NCBI GenBank assembly: GCA_964642815.1
Contig: CAZXSA010000049.1
Location: 1 to 23,338, forward strand
DNA from: JAAYCU01 sp964642815
Lineage (GTDB): Bacteria > Planctomycetota > Phycisphaerae > UBA1845 > PWPN01
Direction: 5' to 3'
DNA length: 23,338 bases
Shown here: piece by piece, positions 1-7,819 of the stretch
Layout of the letters: every line of letters starts with the position of its first letter
How positions within the stretch are numbered: position 1 is the stretch's first letter
Notes under the pieces: generated by a model
Databases searched by the model: none
Seen by the model: only the letters and a program-made list of their open reading frames with translations
Told to the model about the DNA's origin: nothing
Translations under genes and position numbers: made by a program

Positions 1-8
1 CTTTGCGG

Positions 9-77
9 GCCAGCAACGCAAAATCCCTTCTGCTGCAATCCCCCTCTCCGGCCCGAACAAAGAAGGGAGTTGCTGGT
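9..77 (+). ncRNA. Nested stem structure at the left edge, likely the 3' part of a rightward transcript
   Basis: Two pairs of complementary segments nest inside each other. Bases 9-17 (GCCAGCAAC) pair with 69-77 (GTTGCTGGT, one G-U), and bases 24-31 (TCCCTTCT) pair with 61-68 (AGAAGGGA). A 6-base bulge on the left side separates the two helices, and the inner loop is 29 bases. A strong terminator follows at 94-136. This could be the 3' end of a structured RNA or the 3' end of an mRNA. As an alternative, reading frame 3 is open from base 3 to a TAA at 87-89, five bases before the terminator stem, so the tail of a protein gene is also possible. I do not recognise the RNA family, and its 5' part lies outside the window. 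Confidence 0.35.
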
Positions 78-93
78 CTGCCCTATTAACAAC

Positions 94-136
94 CCGCGTT
101 GTCCTCGTGCCAAGCGAGGATAACGCGGTTTTTTTT
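94..136 (+). terminator. Strong Rho-independent terminator
   Basis: A 14-bp stem pairs 94-107 with 115-128 (one G-U at 101/121). The loop is 7 bases and eight T follow at 129-136. It ends a rightward transcript that enters the window from the left. Read on the other strand it lacks a clean U-tract, so it is unlikely to serve hypB. Confidence 0.85.
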
Positions 137-159
137 GCGCTCACCAAGCCCCTGGATAA

Positions 160-346
160 CCCGGATTATATATTGGGGTATCACACGGAGTCCACGAAGA
201 TCACGGAGAATAAAGAAGTTACAAGAGAACAAGGGGAGCGACTATTCCGACAAAGTGCATTCATCCGGACTGAAGCGAACCTCGCTTTCAACCCTATTTC
301 ATCGTTACTCCGTGCTCTCGGTGAACTCCGTGGTGAATAATCCGGG
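160..346. repeat. Inverted-repeat element of about 187 bp with ACGGAG arms (MITE-like)
   Basis: The ends are perfect 10-bp inverted repeats, CCCGGATTAT at 160-169 and ATAATCCGGG at 337-346. Inside them lie longer imperfect inverted arms. The arm at 185-208 and the reverse complement of about 308-331 match at 20 of 24 positions, and each has ACGGAG at both ends. The middle holds a small hairpin (GAAGCGA/TCGCTTT near 271-289). There is no coding capacity. It lies between the rightward terminator and the hypB stop codon. Related ACGGAG sequence occurs at 1557-1590 and near 14213. Confidence 0.6.
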
Positions 347-356
347 ATAACCGCCG

Positions 357-1031
357 CTACCTTTTTTCACCGACCATGGCCAGCCCCAATCGTCGCTCCC
401 GAAGCCAATCCAACCATTGATCCATCCCTTGCCCGGTCTTGCTGGAGTGCAAGATCACTGGTGCCTTGGAATTGAGACGGGCCAGATCCTGGCGGACCCG
501 TTCGAGGCTGAAATCGAGTACGCCCACAAGATCCATCTTGGTGATCAGCACCGCATCGGCTCGCTGGAACAGGGTGGGGTACTTGGCCACCTTATCATCG
601 CCCTCTGGAACGCTCAAAAGGACTACTCGCACATGCTCGCCCAGATCGAAGGCGGCCGGGCAAACCATGTTCCCCACGTTTTCGATGAATAAAAAGGCGA
701 CTCCGTTCAAATTTAGGGTATCCAACCCCCGGGAAACCTGCGTGGCGGAAAGATGGCAGCCGGTACCCGTATTGATCTGCACGGCCTGTACCGCCAGCGG
801 CCCGAGACGCTCGGCATCCCGAGTTGTCTGTAAGTCTCCGACCAAAACCACGCAGGGTAGGTCCGAACCGAGGGCGGGTATGCTTTTTTCCAGCAAAGTA
901 GTCTTGCCGCTGCCGGGCGAGCTCATCAAATTCACGGCCAGCAGGCCGGAACGAGCCAGACGCTGACGATTGGAGGCCGCCACGGCATCGTTGGCCTGCA
1001 ACACACTTTCCACGACCTCGATTTTTTTCAT
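357..1031 (-). CDS. hypB: Hydrogenase nickel incorporation GTPase HypB
   Basis: HypB is the GTPase that, with HypA, delivers nickel to the large subunit of [NiFe]-hydrogenase in the cytoplasm. The 224-residue protein shows the Walker A loop SSPGSGKTTL (G40-T44) and the nickel/zinc-binding pair Cys92-His93 in NTGTGCHL. The later GTPase motifs ENVGN and ITKMDL are also visible. It lacks both the histidine-rich stretch and the N-terminal CxxCGC metal motif found in some HypB proteins, so it is the short form. The start is ATG at 1031, which overlaps the hypA stop as ATGA and implies translational coupling. An in-frame extension to 1061 lies inside hypA and is unlikely. It is the last gene of the hyp set. 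The inverted-repeat element begins about 10 bp after its stop. Confidence 0.95.
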   Translation of the reverse strand: MKKIEVVESVLQANDAVAASNRQRLARSGLLAVNLMSSPGSGKTTLLEKSIPALGSDLPCVVLVGDLQTTRDAERLGPLAVQAVQINTGTGCHLSATQVSRGLDTLNLNGVAFLFIENVGNMVCPAAFDLGEHVRVVLLSVPEGDDKVAKYPTLFQRADAVLITKMDLVGVLDFSLERVRQDLARLNSKAPVILHSSKTGQGMDQWLDWLRERRLGLAMVGEKR

Positions 1032-1393
1032 GACTGGGCCGCCTCCTCGGGGGTCTGGCAAACCATCGATTTAAGCAGTATCTGATCGCCGGCGGTAATC
1101 CGGGCGTTGGCCTGCCCGCAATGCGGACATACAAAACAATCGATCCGCGGCGCGAAGGTCTTCTGGCAGCCGCCGCAGACCGCCGCGAGCGGCTCCTCGG
1201 TAATCCTCAGTTTCGCATCTTGCAGCCAGGTCTGCTCCACCGCCGCCTCGAACGCCAGATGCAAGGCCTCGTGCACCACCTGTTGCATGACTCCAACCTC
1301 TACCTCGATTTCGTCCACTCGGGTGGCCTGATGCTCGCGGGCAATCCGCTCCGCCTGCCGTACGATCTCGATGGCTATGGACATCTCGTGCAT
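1028..1393 (-). CDS. hypA: Hydrogenase nickel metallochaperone HypA
   Basis: HypA binds nickel and hands it on, with HypB, during hydrogenase maturation. The mature start is clear because nickel binding needs the N-terminal Met-His-Glu. This gives MHEMSIAIEIV from ATG at 1393, although a GTG at 1408 would add five residues. The protein has 121 residues, close to the usual 113-120. The zinc domain has paired cysteines C73-x2-C76 and C89-x2-C92, plus an extra Cys86. Its stop overlaps the hypB start by 4 bp. Upstream lies a gap of about 200 bp, with a repeat and two candidate promoters, separating it from hypE. The hypAB pair may therefore also be transcribed on its own. Confidence 0.95.
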   Translation of the reverse strand: MHEMSIAIEIVRQAERIAREHQATRVDEIEVEVGVMQQVVHEALHLAFEAAVEQTWLQDAKLRITEEPLAAVCGGCQKTFAPRIDCFVCPHCGQANARITAGDQILLKSMVCQTPEEAAQS

Positions 1394-1444
1394 GACAAAC
1401 GCTTTCACCCGCAGCCAATCCGCCGATTAACCTGATACCTCGGA

Positions 1445-1473
1445 ATAGTAGCCACGAACATCAATAAGCGCAA
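1445..1473 (-). promoter_or_regulatory. Candidate sigma70-like promoter for hypAB (proximal)
   Basis: On the minus strand, TTGCGC (1468-1473) and TACTAT (1445-1450) are spaced by 17 bp. A start near 1438 would leave a leader of about 45 bases before hypA. This is motif reading only. Confidence 0.4.
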
Positions 1474-1494
1474 ATTGGGCGGCAAAACACGCGG

Positions 1495-1523
1495 GAATAC
1501 CCTTTTGAAAAGCGATCTGTCAA
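1495..1523 (-). promoter_or_regulatory. Candidate sigma70-like promoter for hypAB (distal)
   Basis: A consensus -35 box TTGACA (1518-1523, minus) lies 17 bp from GTATTC (1495-1500), or 18 bp from TATTCC. The -10 box is poor. It lies in the gap between hypE and hypA. Confidence 0.3.
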
Positions 1524-1556
1524 CCTCAACCGCCACGCTGGTTTTGCAATTCTCAT

Positions 1557-1590
1557 GTTTTCTCCGTGTCTCCGTGTCTCCGTGGTAAAT
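1557..1590. repeat. ACGGAG dispersed repeat, short copy
   Basis: Three tandem CTCCGTG units end in a GGTAAAT tail; on the minus strand the core reads ACCACGGAGACACGGAGA. It matches the arms of the inverted-repeat element at 160-346 and sits 4 bp after the hypE stop. Here it appears as a single arm with no inverted partner. Confidence 0.55.
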
Positions 1591-1593
1591 AAA

Positions 1594-2625
1594 TTAACAA
1601 ATGCGCGGCAACTCCTCTCCGTAAGGCCGCTGAACCACCCGCCGCCCGCCCGCGGCGGTGACCATCTCCACGATCGGGGGAGCCGCATCCATTATCCGCC
1701 CGATGATCGCGGCATGACCGCCGAGCGGGTGTGCCCGACAAACTTCCAATAACTTCTTCGCATCCGGCGCGGCCACGACCGCTACGCATTTGCCCTCGTT
1801 GGCCACCGTAATCGGATCAAGTCCCAACAGCTCGGCCGTATGCCTGGCCGTACGCGATATCGGAATCGCCGTTTCCTCGATCTCGATGCTCATGCGAATA
1901 TCGTCGCACAAGTCGGCCAGCAGGCCGGCCAATCCGCCACGGGTCGGATCGCGCATAAACTTTATATCCGCGCCGCTGGCGATCATCTGCCCGATCAGTC
2001 CGTTCAACGGGGCCACATCGCTGCTCAGGGTGGTCTCAAACGACAATCCCTCGCGGGCCGACATCACCGCCAGGCCGTGCTCGGCGATCAATCCGGTCAG
2101 GACCACCGCGTCACCCGGCACGATACGCCGCTTATCGAACGCTGACGATTCACGAAGGCGACCGACACCCGCGGTGTTGATAATTAATCCGTCCCCGCGA
2201 CCGCGCTCGACCACCTTGGTGTCCCCGGTGGCTATCGAAACATTCGCCTCGGCCGCCGCCGCCGCGATCGAGTCGATAATCCGATCCAAGACCTTGAGCG
2301 GCAGACCTTCTTCCATGATCACCGCCAGACTCAAGGCCAGCGGCACCGCTCCGACGACGGCCAGATCGTTGACCGTTCCGCAAACCGCCAGCCGGCCGAT
2401 ATCCCCGCCGGGAAACTCCAGCGGCTGCACCACGTGGCTGTCCGTCGTGAATGCAAGCGGTCCACCCGACCAGGGTAACACCGCGCTGTCGCCCAGCGGT
2501 TCGAGCCATTGATTTCGCAATCGGGGCAAAAAATGCTCGGCGATCAAGCGGGCGGTCAACTCGCCGCCGCCGCCATGCGCCAACACAATGTGCTCCTGAT
2601 CCGGGCTTGAAATATCAAGACTCAA
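1594..2625 (-). CDS. hypE: Hydrogenase maturation protein HypE (carbamoyl dehydratase)
   Basis: HypE takes a carbamoyl group from HypF onto its C-terminal cysteine and dehydrates it with ATP to a thiocyanate, the source of the CN ligands. The protein ends in PRIC, so the essential terminal cysteine is present. The N-terminal HGGGGELT motif and the AIR-synthase-like fold signatures (FTTDSHVV, ATGDTKVV, RDPTRGGLA) are also visible. I chose the TTG start at 2625, giving 343 residues, the usual size. It forms a TTGA overlap with the hypD stop, with GAGG a few bases upstream. The frame stays open to 2808, but that extension lies wholly inside hypD. Confidence 0.95.
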   Translation of the reverse strand: MSLDISSPDQEHIVLAHGGGGELTARLIAEHFLPRLRNQWLEPLGDSAVLPWSGGPLAFTTDSHVVQPLEFPGGDIGRLAVCGTVNDLAVVGAVPLALSLAVIMEEGLPLKVLDRIIDSIAAAAAEANVSIATGDTKVVERGRGDGLIINTAGVGRLRESSAFDKRRIVPGDAVVLTGLIAEHGLAVMSAREGLSFETTLSSDVAPLNGLIGQMIASGADIKFMRDPTRGGLAGLLADLCDDIRMSIEIEETAIPISRTARHTAELLGLDPITVANEGKCVAVVAAPDAKKLLEVCRAHPLGGHAAIIGRIMDAAPPIVEMVTAAGGRRVVQRPYGEELPRIC

Positions 2626-3740
2626 GAAGACCTCGCTTGGGCATCGGAATGTTTTGTTTGAATGCGTCCATACTTGTACCAGGCTGCGCACGTCCCTTCG
2701 CTGCTGACCATGCAAGGCCCTACTGGGGCCGCCGGCGTACATTGCCGGGCGAACAGGTTGCACTGGTCCGGCTCGACCTTGCCCTGAATGACCTCGCCGC
2801 AGCGGCAACCGGGCGGATCGTAATCCGGGCCGATGGATTGTTCAAAATGAGCCAGGGCATCATGAGGCCGATACTTCTCGCGCAATTCCAGCCCACTGGC
2901 GGGGATCGTCCCCATCGCCCGCCAGATCGAGTCGGCCGGCGTAAACACCTGCTCCATGCAATGGCAGGCGGCCGTGTTACCCTCGTCCGTCACCGCCGCT
3001 GAATAAACATTTTCTAAGCGGCATTCACCACCGCCAACCTGCCGCACCAGGTGCAGAACACCCTTGAGCATCTGCTCCGGCTCGAAGCCCGCCACGACGC
3101 AGGGTTTGCCATATCGCTCCACGATCGGCGTGTAGGCTTTGACTCCAATCACCACGCTGACATGGCCGGGGCATAGAAAACCGTCAATCGGGATATCGCC
3201 GGCGGCCAGCAACGCCTGCATGGCCGGAATAACCAGCTTATGCCCGCTGAGTATGAAAAAATTGTTGAGCCCCTGGGCCTGGGCGTCCAACACCGCCGCC
3301 GCCGTAGCCGGCGCGGTGGTTTCAAAACCCACCGCAAGGAAAACCACCTTTCGATCCGGATGGGCGGCCGCGTAACTGACCGCATCGCGAGCCGAATAAA
3401 CCACCAATACGTCCGCACCCTTCGCCCGTTGATGCTCCAGGCTACCCCGTCGGCCCGGAACCCGCACCATATCGCCGTATGTGCAGATGGTCACTTCGTC
3501 ACGGCCGGCCAAGTCACAGGCGACGTCGATATAACCTTGAGACGTTACGCATACCGGGCAGCCCGGCCCGCTGATCAGCCGAAGTTTTTTCGGCAGCAAC
3601 GATTTGACCCCGCTGCGAAACAACGCGACCGTGTGCGTGCCGCATACCTCCATCAGACGAATCGGCCGATCCGCCCGGGCGACGGTGGTGGCGATCTGCT
3701 CAACCAGTTGTTGCGCGGTAACCTTGCTCATCGAATTCAT
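2622..3740 (-). CDS. hypD: Hydrogenase maturation protein HypD
   Basis: HypD is the Fe-S scaffold that, with HypC, assembles the Fe(CN)2CO unit. The 372-residue protein has the conserved motifs CGTHT (Cys33), GPGCPVC (Cys61 and Cys64), GFETTAPATA and PGHVSVVIG. The C-terminal cysteine-rich segment binds the [4Fe-4S] cluster, visible as CRCGEV, PDQCNLF, RQC, GPC and GTCAAWY. The ATG at 3740 overlaps the hypC stop as ATGA. A second in-frame ATG at 3731 is possible. The stop overlaps the TTG start of hypE. Confidence 0.95.
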   Translation of the reverse strand: MNSMSKVTAQQLVEQIATTVARADRPIRLMEVCGTHTVALFRSGVKSLLPKKLRLISGPGCPVCVTSQGYIDVACDLAGRDEVTICTYGDMVRVPGRRGSLEHQRAKGADVLVVYSARDAVSYAAAHPDRKVVFLAVGFETTAPATAAAVLDAQAQGLNNFFILSGHKLVIPAMQALLAAGDIPIDGFLCPGHVSVVIGVKAYTPIVERYGKPCVVAGFEPEQMLKGVLHLVRQVGGGECRLENVYSAAVTDEGNTAACHCMEQVFTPADSIWRAMGTIPASGLELREKYRPHDALAHFEQSIGPDYDPPGCRCGEVIQGKVEPDQCNLFARQCTPAAPVGPCMVSSEGTCAAWYKYGRIQTKHSDAQARSS

Positions 3741-4000
3741 TCGTTCAACGATTGACCGGCGGGCACGACGTCGGCCATTTGCAGATATTTCCAGGTCTCC
3801 AGGGCCTCGGCCTCATCCAATACGTTAAGAGCGAAACCGGCATGGACCAGCACCCAGTCTCCCACCTGCGCGTCGGGGGTAAAGGCCAGCCCCACTTCCA
3901 TTCGACTGCCCTGAAAGTCAACCGTGCCGGTAGCCCCCACGCCCGGCCCATGGTCAGCTTGTTTGATCTCCACGATTTTTCCAGGCACCGCCAGACACAT
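3737..4000 (-). CDS. hypC: Hydrogenase maturation chaperone HypC
   Basis: HypC (HypC/HybG/HupF family) binds the iron precursor with HypD and carries it to the hydrogenase large subunit. The 87-residue protein starts MCLAVPGKIVEI; Cys2 is the functional residue after Met removal. The family segments VGDWVLVHAGFAL and DEAEAL are also present. The ATG at 4000 shares its A with the hypF stop (TGATG), and its own stop overlaps hypD by 4 bp. Translation of hypF, hypC and hypD is therefore probably coupled. Length and motifs are normal. Confidence 0.95.
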   Translation of the reverse strand: MCLAVPGKIVEIKQADHGPGVGATGTVDFQGSRMEVGLAFTPDAQVGDWVLVHAGFALNVLDEAEALETWKYLQMADVVPAGQSLNE

Positions 4001-6315
4001 CAGTCATTCCTCCGCAATCGCTCGGCCGCCACTACCGCCTGCCCCAACGCAACCCCACCATCACCGGTCGGCACCTGCTGATGGGCGTATACTTCCAGAC
4101 CCATCCCCTCCAATAACACCGCAACCCGTTCCACCAGCAATCGGTTGGCGAAACATCCCCCTGAAAGCACCACGCGGCCTAATCCCCCCCGACGGGCCTC
4201 CCGGACAGCCGCATCGGTCAGCATAACCGCCACCGTTTCATGAAAGGCCCTGGCCATTTCGCCGACAGGCCGCCCTTGCCCAACCGCCTCGACGATGGCC
4301 CCGATCATCGGGCGGATATCCAGCCGCATGGGAACCTCGTCTCGATCAGGCTCGATTCTATTATAGGGAAAGGGGGCTGCGATGGGATACTCGTGGGCGG
4401 CCGCCTCAAGAATCATCGCCGCCTCCGCCTCGAAGCGATTGCACCGGCATAACCCTGTCAGGAAAGCCACCGCGTCAAACAGCCGCCCCAGACTCGACGT
4501 GCGCGGTAGCCGGGCGCCGGCCCGCATCCGCTGCTCGAATAGGGACAGGGCTTGCTCATCGATCCCGCGCAACATAGGTGCGGCACGGCCGCGCCACTCC
4601 GCGCCACAAGTCTGATACAACAGTCCCACCGCCGGCCGCCAGGTTTCCCGCGCGGCGGCGTCACCTCCAAAAAGTGGGAAATAATCCAGATGGGCCGCCC
4701 GGCGAAATGCCGTCCGATCCGCTACCAGCACTTCCCCTCCCCAGATGGCCCCGTCCGTCCCGTAACCCGTACCGTCGCAGCAGATACCCACCACCGTCCC
4801 GTCCAGCCCATTCTCGACCATGCAGGAAACGATATGGGCGTGATGATGCTGCACCTCGACTAACGGCAGGCCCAATCCGCGGGCATGGCGGGTGGCCGCG
4901 TATTCCGGATGCCGATCGCAGGCCACGACGGCGGGATCGGCACCCAACAGTTGTTTGAACTGCTCTATCGTCTGCGCGAAATGCCGATACGTCCGGGCGT
5001 TACCCAACTCGCCCAGGTGCTCGCTGAGAACGGCCTGCGACCCTTTCAGCAGACATATCGTCGATTTCAATTCCACGCCGACGGCCAACACCGGTTGCGG
5101 AGTTTCGAAATCCAGTCGGATCGGCTCCGGCGCGTAACCACGGGCTCGCCGAATAGGCATCAGACCCAGCGGGCCGGCCGCCACCACGCTGTCATCCACC
5201 CGCCGCTCGATCCCGCGATCATGCAACAAAAAAACATCCGTGATCGCGGCCAGACGCTGCACGGCCTCGGCATTGTCGCAACAAAGCGGCTCCTCCGTCG
5301 GATTACCGGAGGTCATCACCAAAGGCCCCAGCCCCTCGGCAAATAACAGATGATGTAACGGCGTATAAGGCAACAGGATGCCGTAACAATCGATGCCGGG
5401 AGCAACATGTCTGCTAACCGGTGCTTCGATTTTCTTGGGGGCCAGCACGATAGGTCGGGCCGGACCGCTCAGTAAGGCGGCGGTCGGCTCATCAATCTCC
5501 GCCAGTCGTCGAGCCGATTCCAATGAAGCGACCATCACGGCCAGCGGTTTGGCCTCCCTCCCCTTGCGTAACCGTAGCCGCTCAACCGTTTGGTCGTCAT
5601 CCGCCCGGCACGCAAGGTGAAAGCCCCCGATCCCTTTTATCGCGACGATTTTCCCCTCTTGCAGACATGAGGCTGCCATCCGGATCGGATCGCTGGACAA
5701 CTCGCGGCCTTGTCCATCCGTCAGCCACACGCGCGGTCCGCAAACCGGACAAGCGTTTGGCTGGGCGTGGAAACGCCGATCGGCCGGGTCATCATACTCC
5801 GTTTGGCAGGCCGGACACATCGTGAAAACAGCCATCGTGGTGTTCGGCCGATCATAGGGCACCCCACGAATAATCGAATAACGCGGACCGCAATTCGTGC
5901 AGTTGATGAACGGGTAGCGGTAGCGGCGGTCGGCGGGGTTGAACAGCTCGGTCAGGCAGGCTTCGCAGGTGGCCACGTCGGGCGAAATCTCAGCCTCCTG
6001 ATCCGTACCGCTTTGGCTGGCTCGAATACAAAAGACCGTTTCATCTTTCACCGGCAACGGTTCAATCCGAATATCCGTGATCCGAGCCAACGGAGGAAGA
6101 TCGCTTTTCAGGCGGGTCACAAATTCATCCCGCCGCGACGCCAACCCTTCGATCTCGATAAATACGCCGCGGCTATCATTACCCACGAAGCCGCCCAGCT
6201 TCAGGGTATCGGCCAGGCGAAACACGAAGGGGCGGAATCCCACCCCCTGCACCCGGCCACCAACATGCAGCCGCCATCGCCCAATGGCTCCCTCGCTTTG
6301 CAACACCGCATCCAA
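4000..6315 (-). CDS. hypF: Carbamoyltransferase HypF
   Basis: HypF activates carbamoyl phosphate and transfers the carbamoyl group to HypE. The 771-residue protein has the complete architecture. It starts with an acylphosphatase domain at about 12-100 (GRVQGVGFRPFV). Next come two zinc-finger-like C-x2-C-x18-C-x2-C units at about 115-190, then a YrdC-like domain at about 205-390 (TSGNPTEEPL). A Kae1-like C-terminal domain follows, with the metal-binding HHHAH and the late GDGGVALGQA motif. The start is a TTG at 6315, preceded by GAGG at a spacing of 8. An ATG four bases inside is out of frame. It is the first gene of the hyp run. I found no convincing promoter in the 75 bp before it. Confidence 0.95.
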   Translation of the reverse strand: MDAVLQSEGAIGRWRLHVGGRVQGVGFRPFVFRLADTLKLGGFVGNDSRGVFIEIEGLASRRDEFVTRLKSDLPPLARITDIRIEPLPVKDETVFCIRASQSGTDQEAEISPDVATCEACLTELFNPADRRYRYPFINCTNCGPRYSIIRGVPYDRPNTTMAVFTMCPACQTEYDDPADRRFHAQPNACPVCGPRVWLTDGQGRELSSDPIRMAASCLQEGKIVAIKGIGGFHLACRADDDQTVERLRLRKGREAKPLAVMVASLESARRLAEIDEPTAALLSGPARPIVLAPKKIEAPVSRHVAPGIDCYGILLPYTPLHHLLFAEGLGPLVMTSGNPTEEPLCCDNAEAVQRLAAITDVFLLHDRGIERRVDDSVVAAGPLGLMPIRRARGYAPEPIRLDFETPQPVLAVGVELKSTICLLKGSQAVLSEHLGELGNARTYRHFAQTIEQFKQLLGADPAVVACDRHPEYAATRHARGLGLPLVEVQHHHAHIVSCMVENGLDGTVVGICCDGTGYGTDGAIWGGEVLVADRTAFRRAAHLDYFPLFGGDAAARETWRPAVGLLYQTCGAEWRGRAAPMLRGIDEQALSLFEQRMRAGARLPRTSSLGRLFDAVAFLTGLCRCNRFEAEAAMILEAAAHEYPIAAPFPYNRIEPDRDEVPMRLDIRPMIGAIVEAVGQGRPVGEMARAFHETVAVMLTDAAVREARRGGLGRVVLSGGCFANRLLVERVAVLLEGMGLEVYAHQQVPTGDGGVALGQAVVAAERLRRND

Positions 6316-6390
6316 GCCCGCTACCTCAAGATTGTTTCAGGAAAAACATTGCCGGCTCCAGGTGAATAATCGTCATCCGGACAGGCAATA

Positions 6391-6420
6391 AAAAAGACCG
6401 GCCCTCGCGCCGGTCTTTTT
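6391..6420 (-). terminator. Rho-independent terminator after the thioredoxin gene
   Basis: A perfect 12-bp stem (6391-6402 with 6409-6420) has a 6-base loop. The arms carry A-runs and T-runs, so it can work in both directions. On the minus strand it lies 25 bp after the thioredoxin stop and separates that gene from hypF. Confidence 0.85.
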
Positions 6421-6445
6421 CGTATTTTATGTTCTATCCGCATCA

Positions 6446-6775
6446 TTAGAGCAAGGCATCGATGGACGCCATGAAATCCTTCTTGCTACGCAATCCGACG
6501 AATTTCTCCTGGATCTCGCCATCCTTGAACAGAATGACCGTCGGGATCGCGCTGATTCCAAACTTGGCCGCCAGCGACTGATTCTTGTCCGTGTCCAGCT
6601 TGCCTATCTTGGCCTTGCCGGCATATTCCGTGGCTAACTCGTCGATGGTCGGAGCCAGGGCCTTGCAGGGCATGCACCACTCCGCCCAGAAATCAACGAG
6701 TACCGGCTCGGAAGCGTTCAAGACTTCATTCTCGAAATTAGCGTCGGTAAATTCCTTCGTGTGCGGGCCGGCCAT
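6446..6775 (-). CDS. trxA: Thioredoxin with a CMPC active site
   Basis: This is a 109-residue single-domain thioredoxin, a cytoplasmic protein disulfide reductant. The redox motif is WCMPC (Cys34, Cys37) in place of the usual WCGPC. The rest is typical: VLVDFWAEWC, the cis-proline segment AIPTVILF and the following FKDGE. There is no signal peptide. The ATG at 6775 has a very good ribosome site, AGGAAGGAGAT. It lies 78 bp after the acyltransferase gene on the same strand and ends at a strong terminator, so it may be monocistronic or the last gene of a two-gene unit. The Gly-to-Met change between the cysteines may shift redox potential or partner choice; this is inference. Confidence 0.93.
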   Translation of the reverse strand: MAGPHTKEFTDANFENEVLNASEPVLVDFWAEWCMPCKALAPTIDELATEYAGKAKIGKLDTDKNQSLAAKFGISAIPTVILFKDGEIQEKFVGLRSKKDFMASIDALL

Positions 6776-6853
6776 TGTTTATCTCCTTCCTGAATGGGCT
6801 TCCACTTTCACGGGCGGCCTCTTTTCCACCCGTCGCGCCAACAACGGGCAATT

Positions 6854-7819
6854 TTAGGTCTGCCATCCTAGCAAGTCAACCGGCTCGGACTCCTCGGTCA
6901 ATAGTTGGCGTTCGTCGCGTGGACGCGATTTCCAGCGCCGATGAATCCATAGATATTGCTCCGGCGCTTCGCGGATAAAAGCCTCGATGGCCGCGGTGTA
7001 TTCCTGCGTGATCCAATGCAGCGGGTCAGGGCGATCCACCCATTCCTCCGGCTGAATAATGCGATTACAGCCGAGTTCATATTCAAAACGGTCACTCTTG
7101 CGGCGGGCATAACCGGCAATCAGCGGTACCCGGTATTCCATGGCCAATAAAGCAATAGACTTGTAGGTCGAGGCTTTGACCCCGAAGAAATCGACGAATT
7201 CGCCCTTGCGGCCGGCGTTCTGATCGGCGATAAAGCACAACAACCCGCCGCCACGAAGAATATCCCCCGCCGACCGCGACGCCCCCTTTTTGTAAAGCAG
7301 TTCCAATCCGCGTTTGGCCCGTACGTCCATCAGCCAGCGGTTAAGGTATGGATTGTCCAACGGACGCATTACCGCCGTCAGCGGAAAACCCAGGGTGGCC
7401 AGCGTAAAACCCAGCAGCTCCCAACTGCCATAATGCCCGGTCACCATGATCGCCCCCCGGCGGCTCAACAGAATCTCCAACGCCGGCTCGATCTGTTTTA
7501 ATTCCACGTACCGCGACCATGTCCACAAATTGATCAATCGCGGCGTGGTAAACATCTCGACCACCAGCATGGTGAGCTGCTGCATGGACTTGAGGGCCAG
7601 CCGATGAACCTGTTCATCGGTGAATTCATCTCCATAGGCCAGGCGCAGATGCTCGCAGGCCCGCCGATGGTGCCGGGGCATCAATCGATACCAGATCAAC
7701 GCCAGCAGCCGCGCCGTCCGCAGATTGAGGTTGATCGGGAACATCTGCATGATCGTCGCGACCGCCCGGACGGTCAGATAAACCAGCCGGTCAAGTATGT
7801 CCGATTGTCGTCGAGCCAT
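6854..7819 (-). CDS. LpxL/HtrB-family acyltransferase (lipid A late acylation type)
   Basis: The 321-residue protein belongs to the bacterial lipid A biosynthesis acyltransferase family. These are inner-membrane enzymes that add a fatty acyl chain to a lipid A precursor, or to related lipids. The catalytic HX4E motif is TGHYGSWEL (His129, Glu134). The family segments DQNAGRKGEFVDFFG and, near the end, LWIHRRWKSRP are present. The N-terminal region (about 12-50) is hydrophobic and serves as the membrane anchor. The ATG at 7819 has no clear ribosome site. The acyl chain and acceptor cannot be read from sequence. It implies an outer membrane with lipid A or a related lipid. Confidence 0.88.
   Translation of the reverse strand: MARRQSDILDRLVYLTVRAVATIMQMFPINLNLRTARLLALIWYRLMPRHHRRACEHLRLAYGDEFTDEQVHRLALKSMQQLTMLVVEMFTTPRLINLWTWSRYVELKQIEPALEILLSRRGAIMVTGHYGSWELLGFTLATLGFPLTAVMRPLDNPYLNRWLMDVRAKRGLELLYKKGASRSAGDILRGGGLLCFIADQNAGRKGEFVDFFGVKASTYKSIALLAMEYRVPLIAGYARRKSDRFEYELGCNRIIQPEEWVDRPDPLHWITQEYTAAIEAFIREAPEQYLWIHRRWKSRPRDERQLLTEESEPVDLLGWQT

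Noticed and set aside
1..136. Integron attC-like site
   Set aside because: The inverted arms do not carry the attC core sequence and no integrase or cassette is nearby.
99..350. Open frames of about 80 codons on the plus strand before hypB
   Set aside because: They run through the terminator and the inverted-repeat element and show no protein-like features.
2625..2808. N-terminal extension of HypE by 61 residues
   Set aside because: It lies wholly inside hypD and has no homology-like content; the TTG at 2625 with GAGG upstream gives the normal length.
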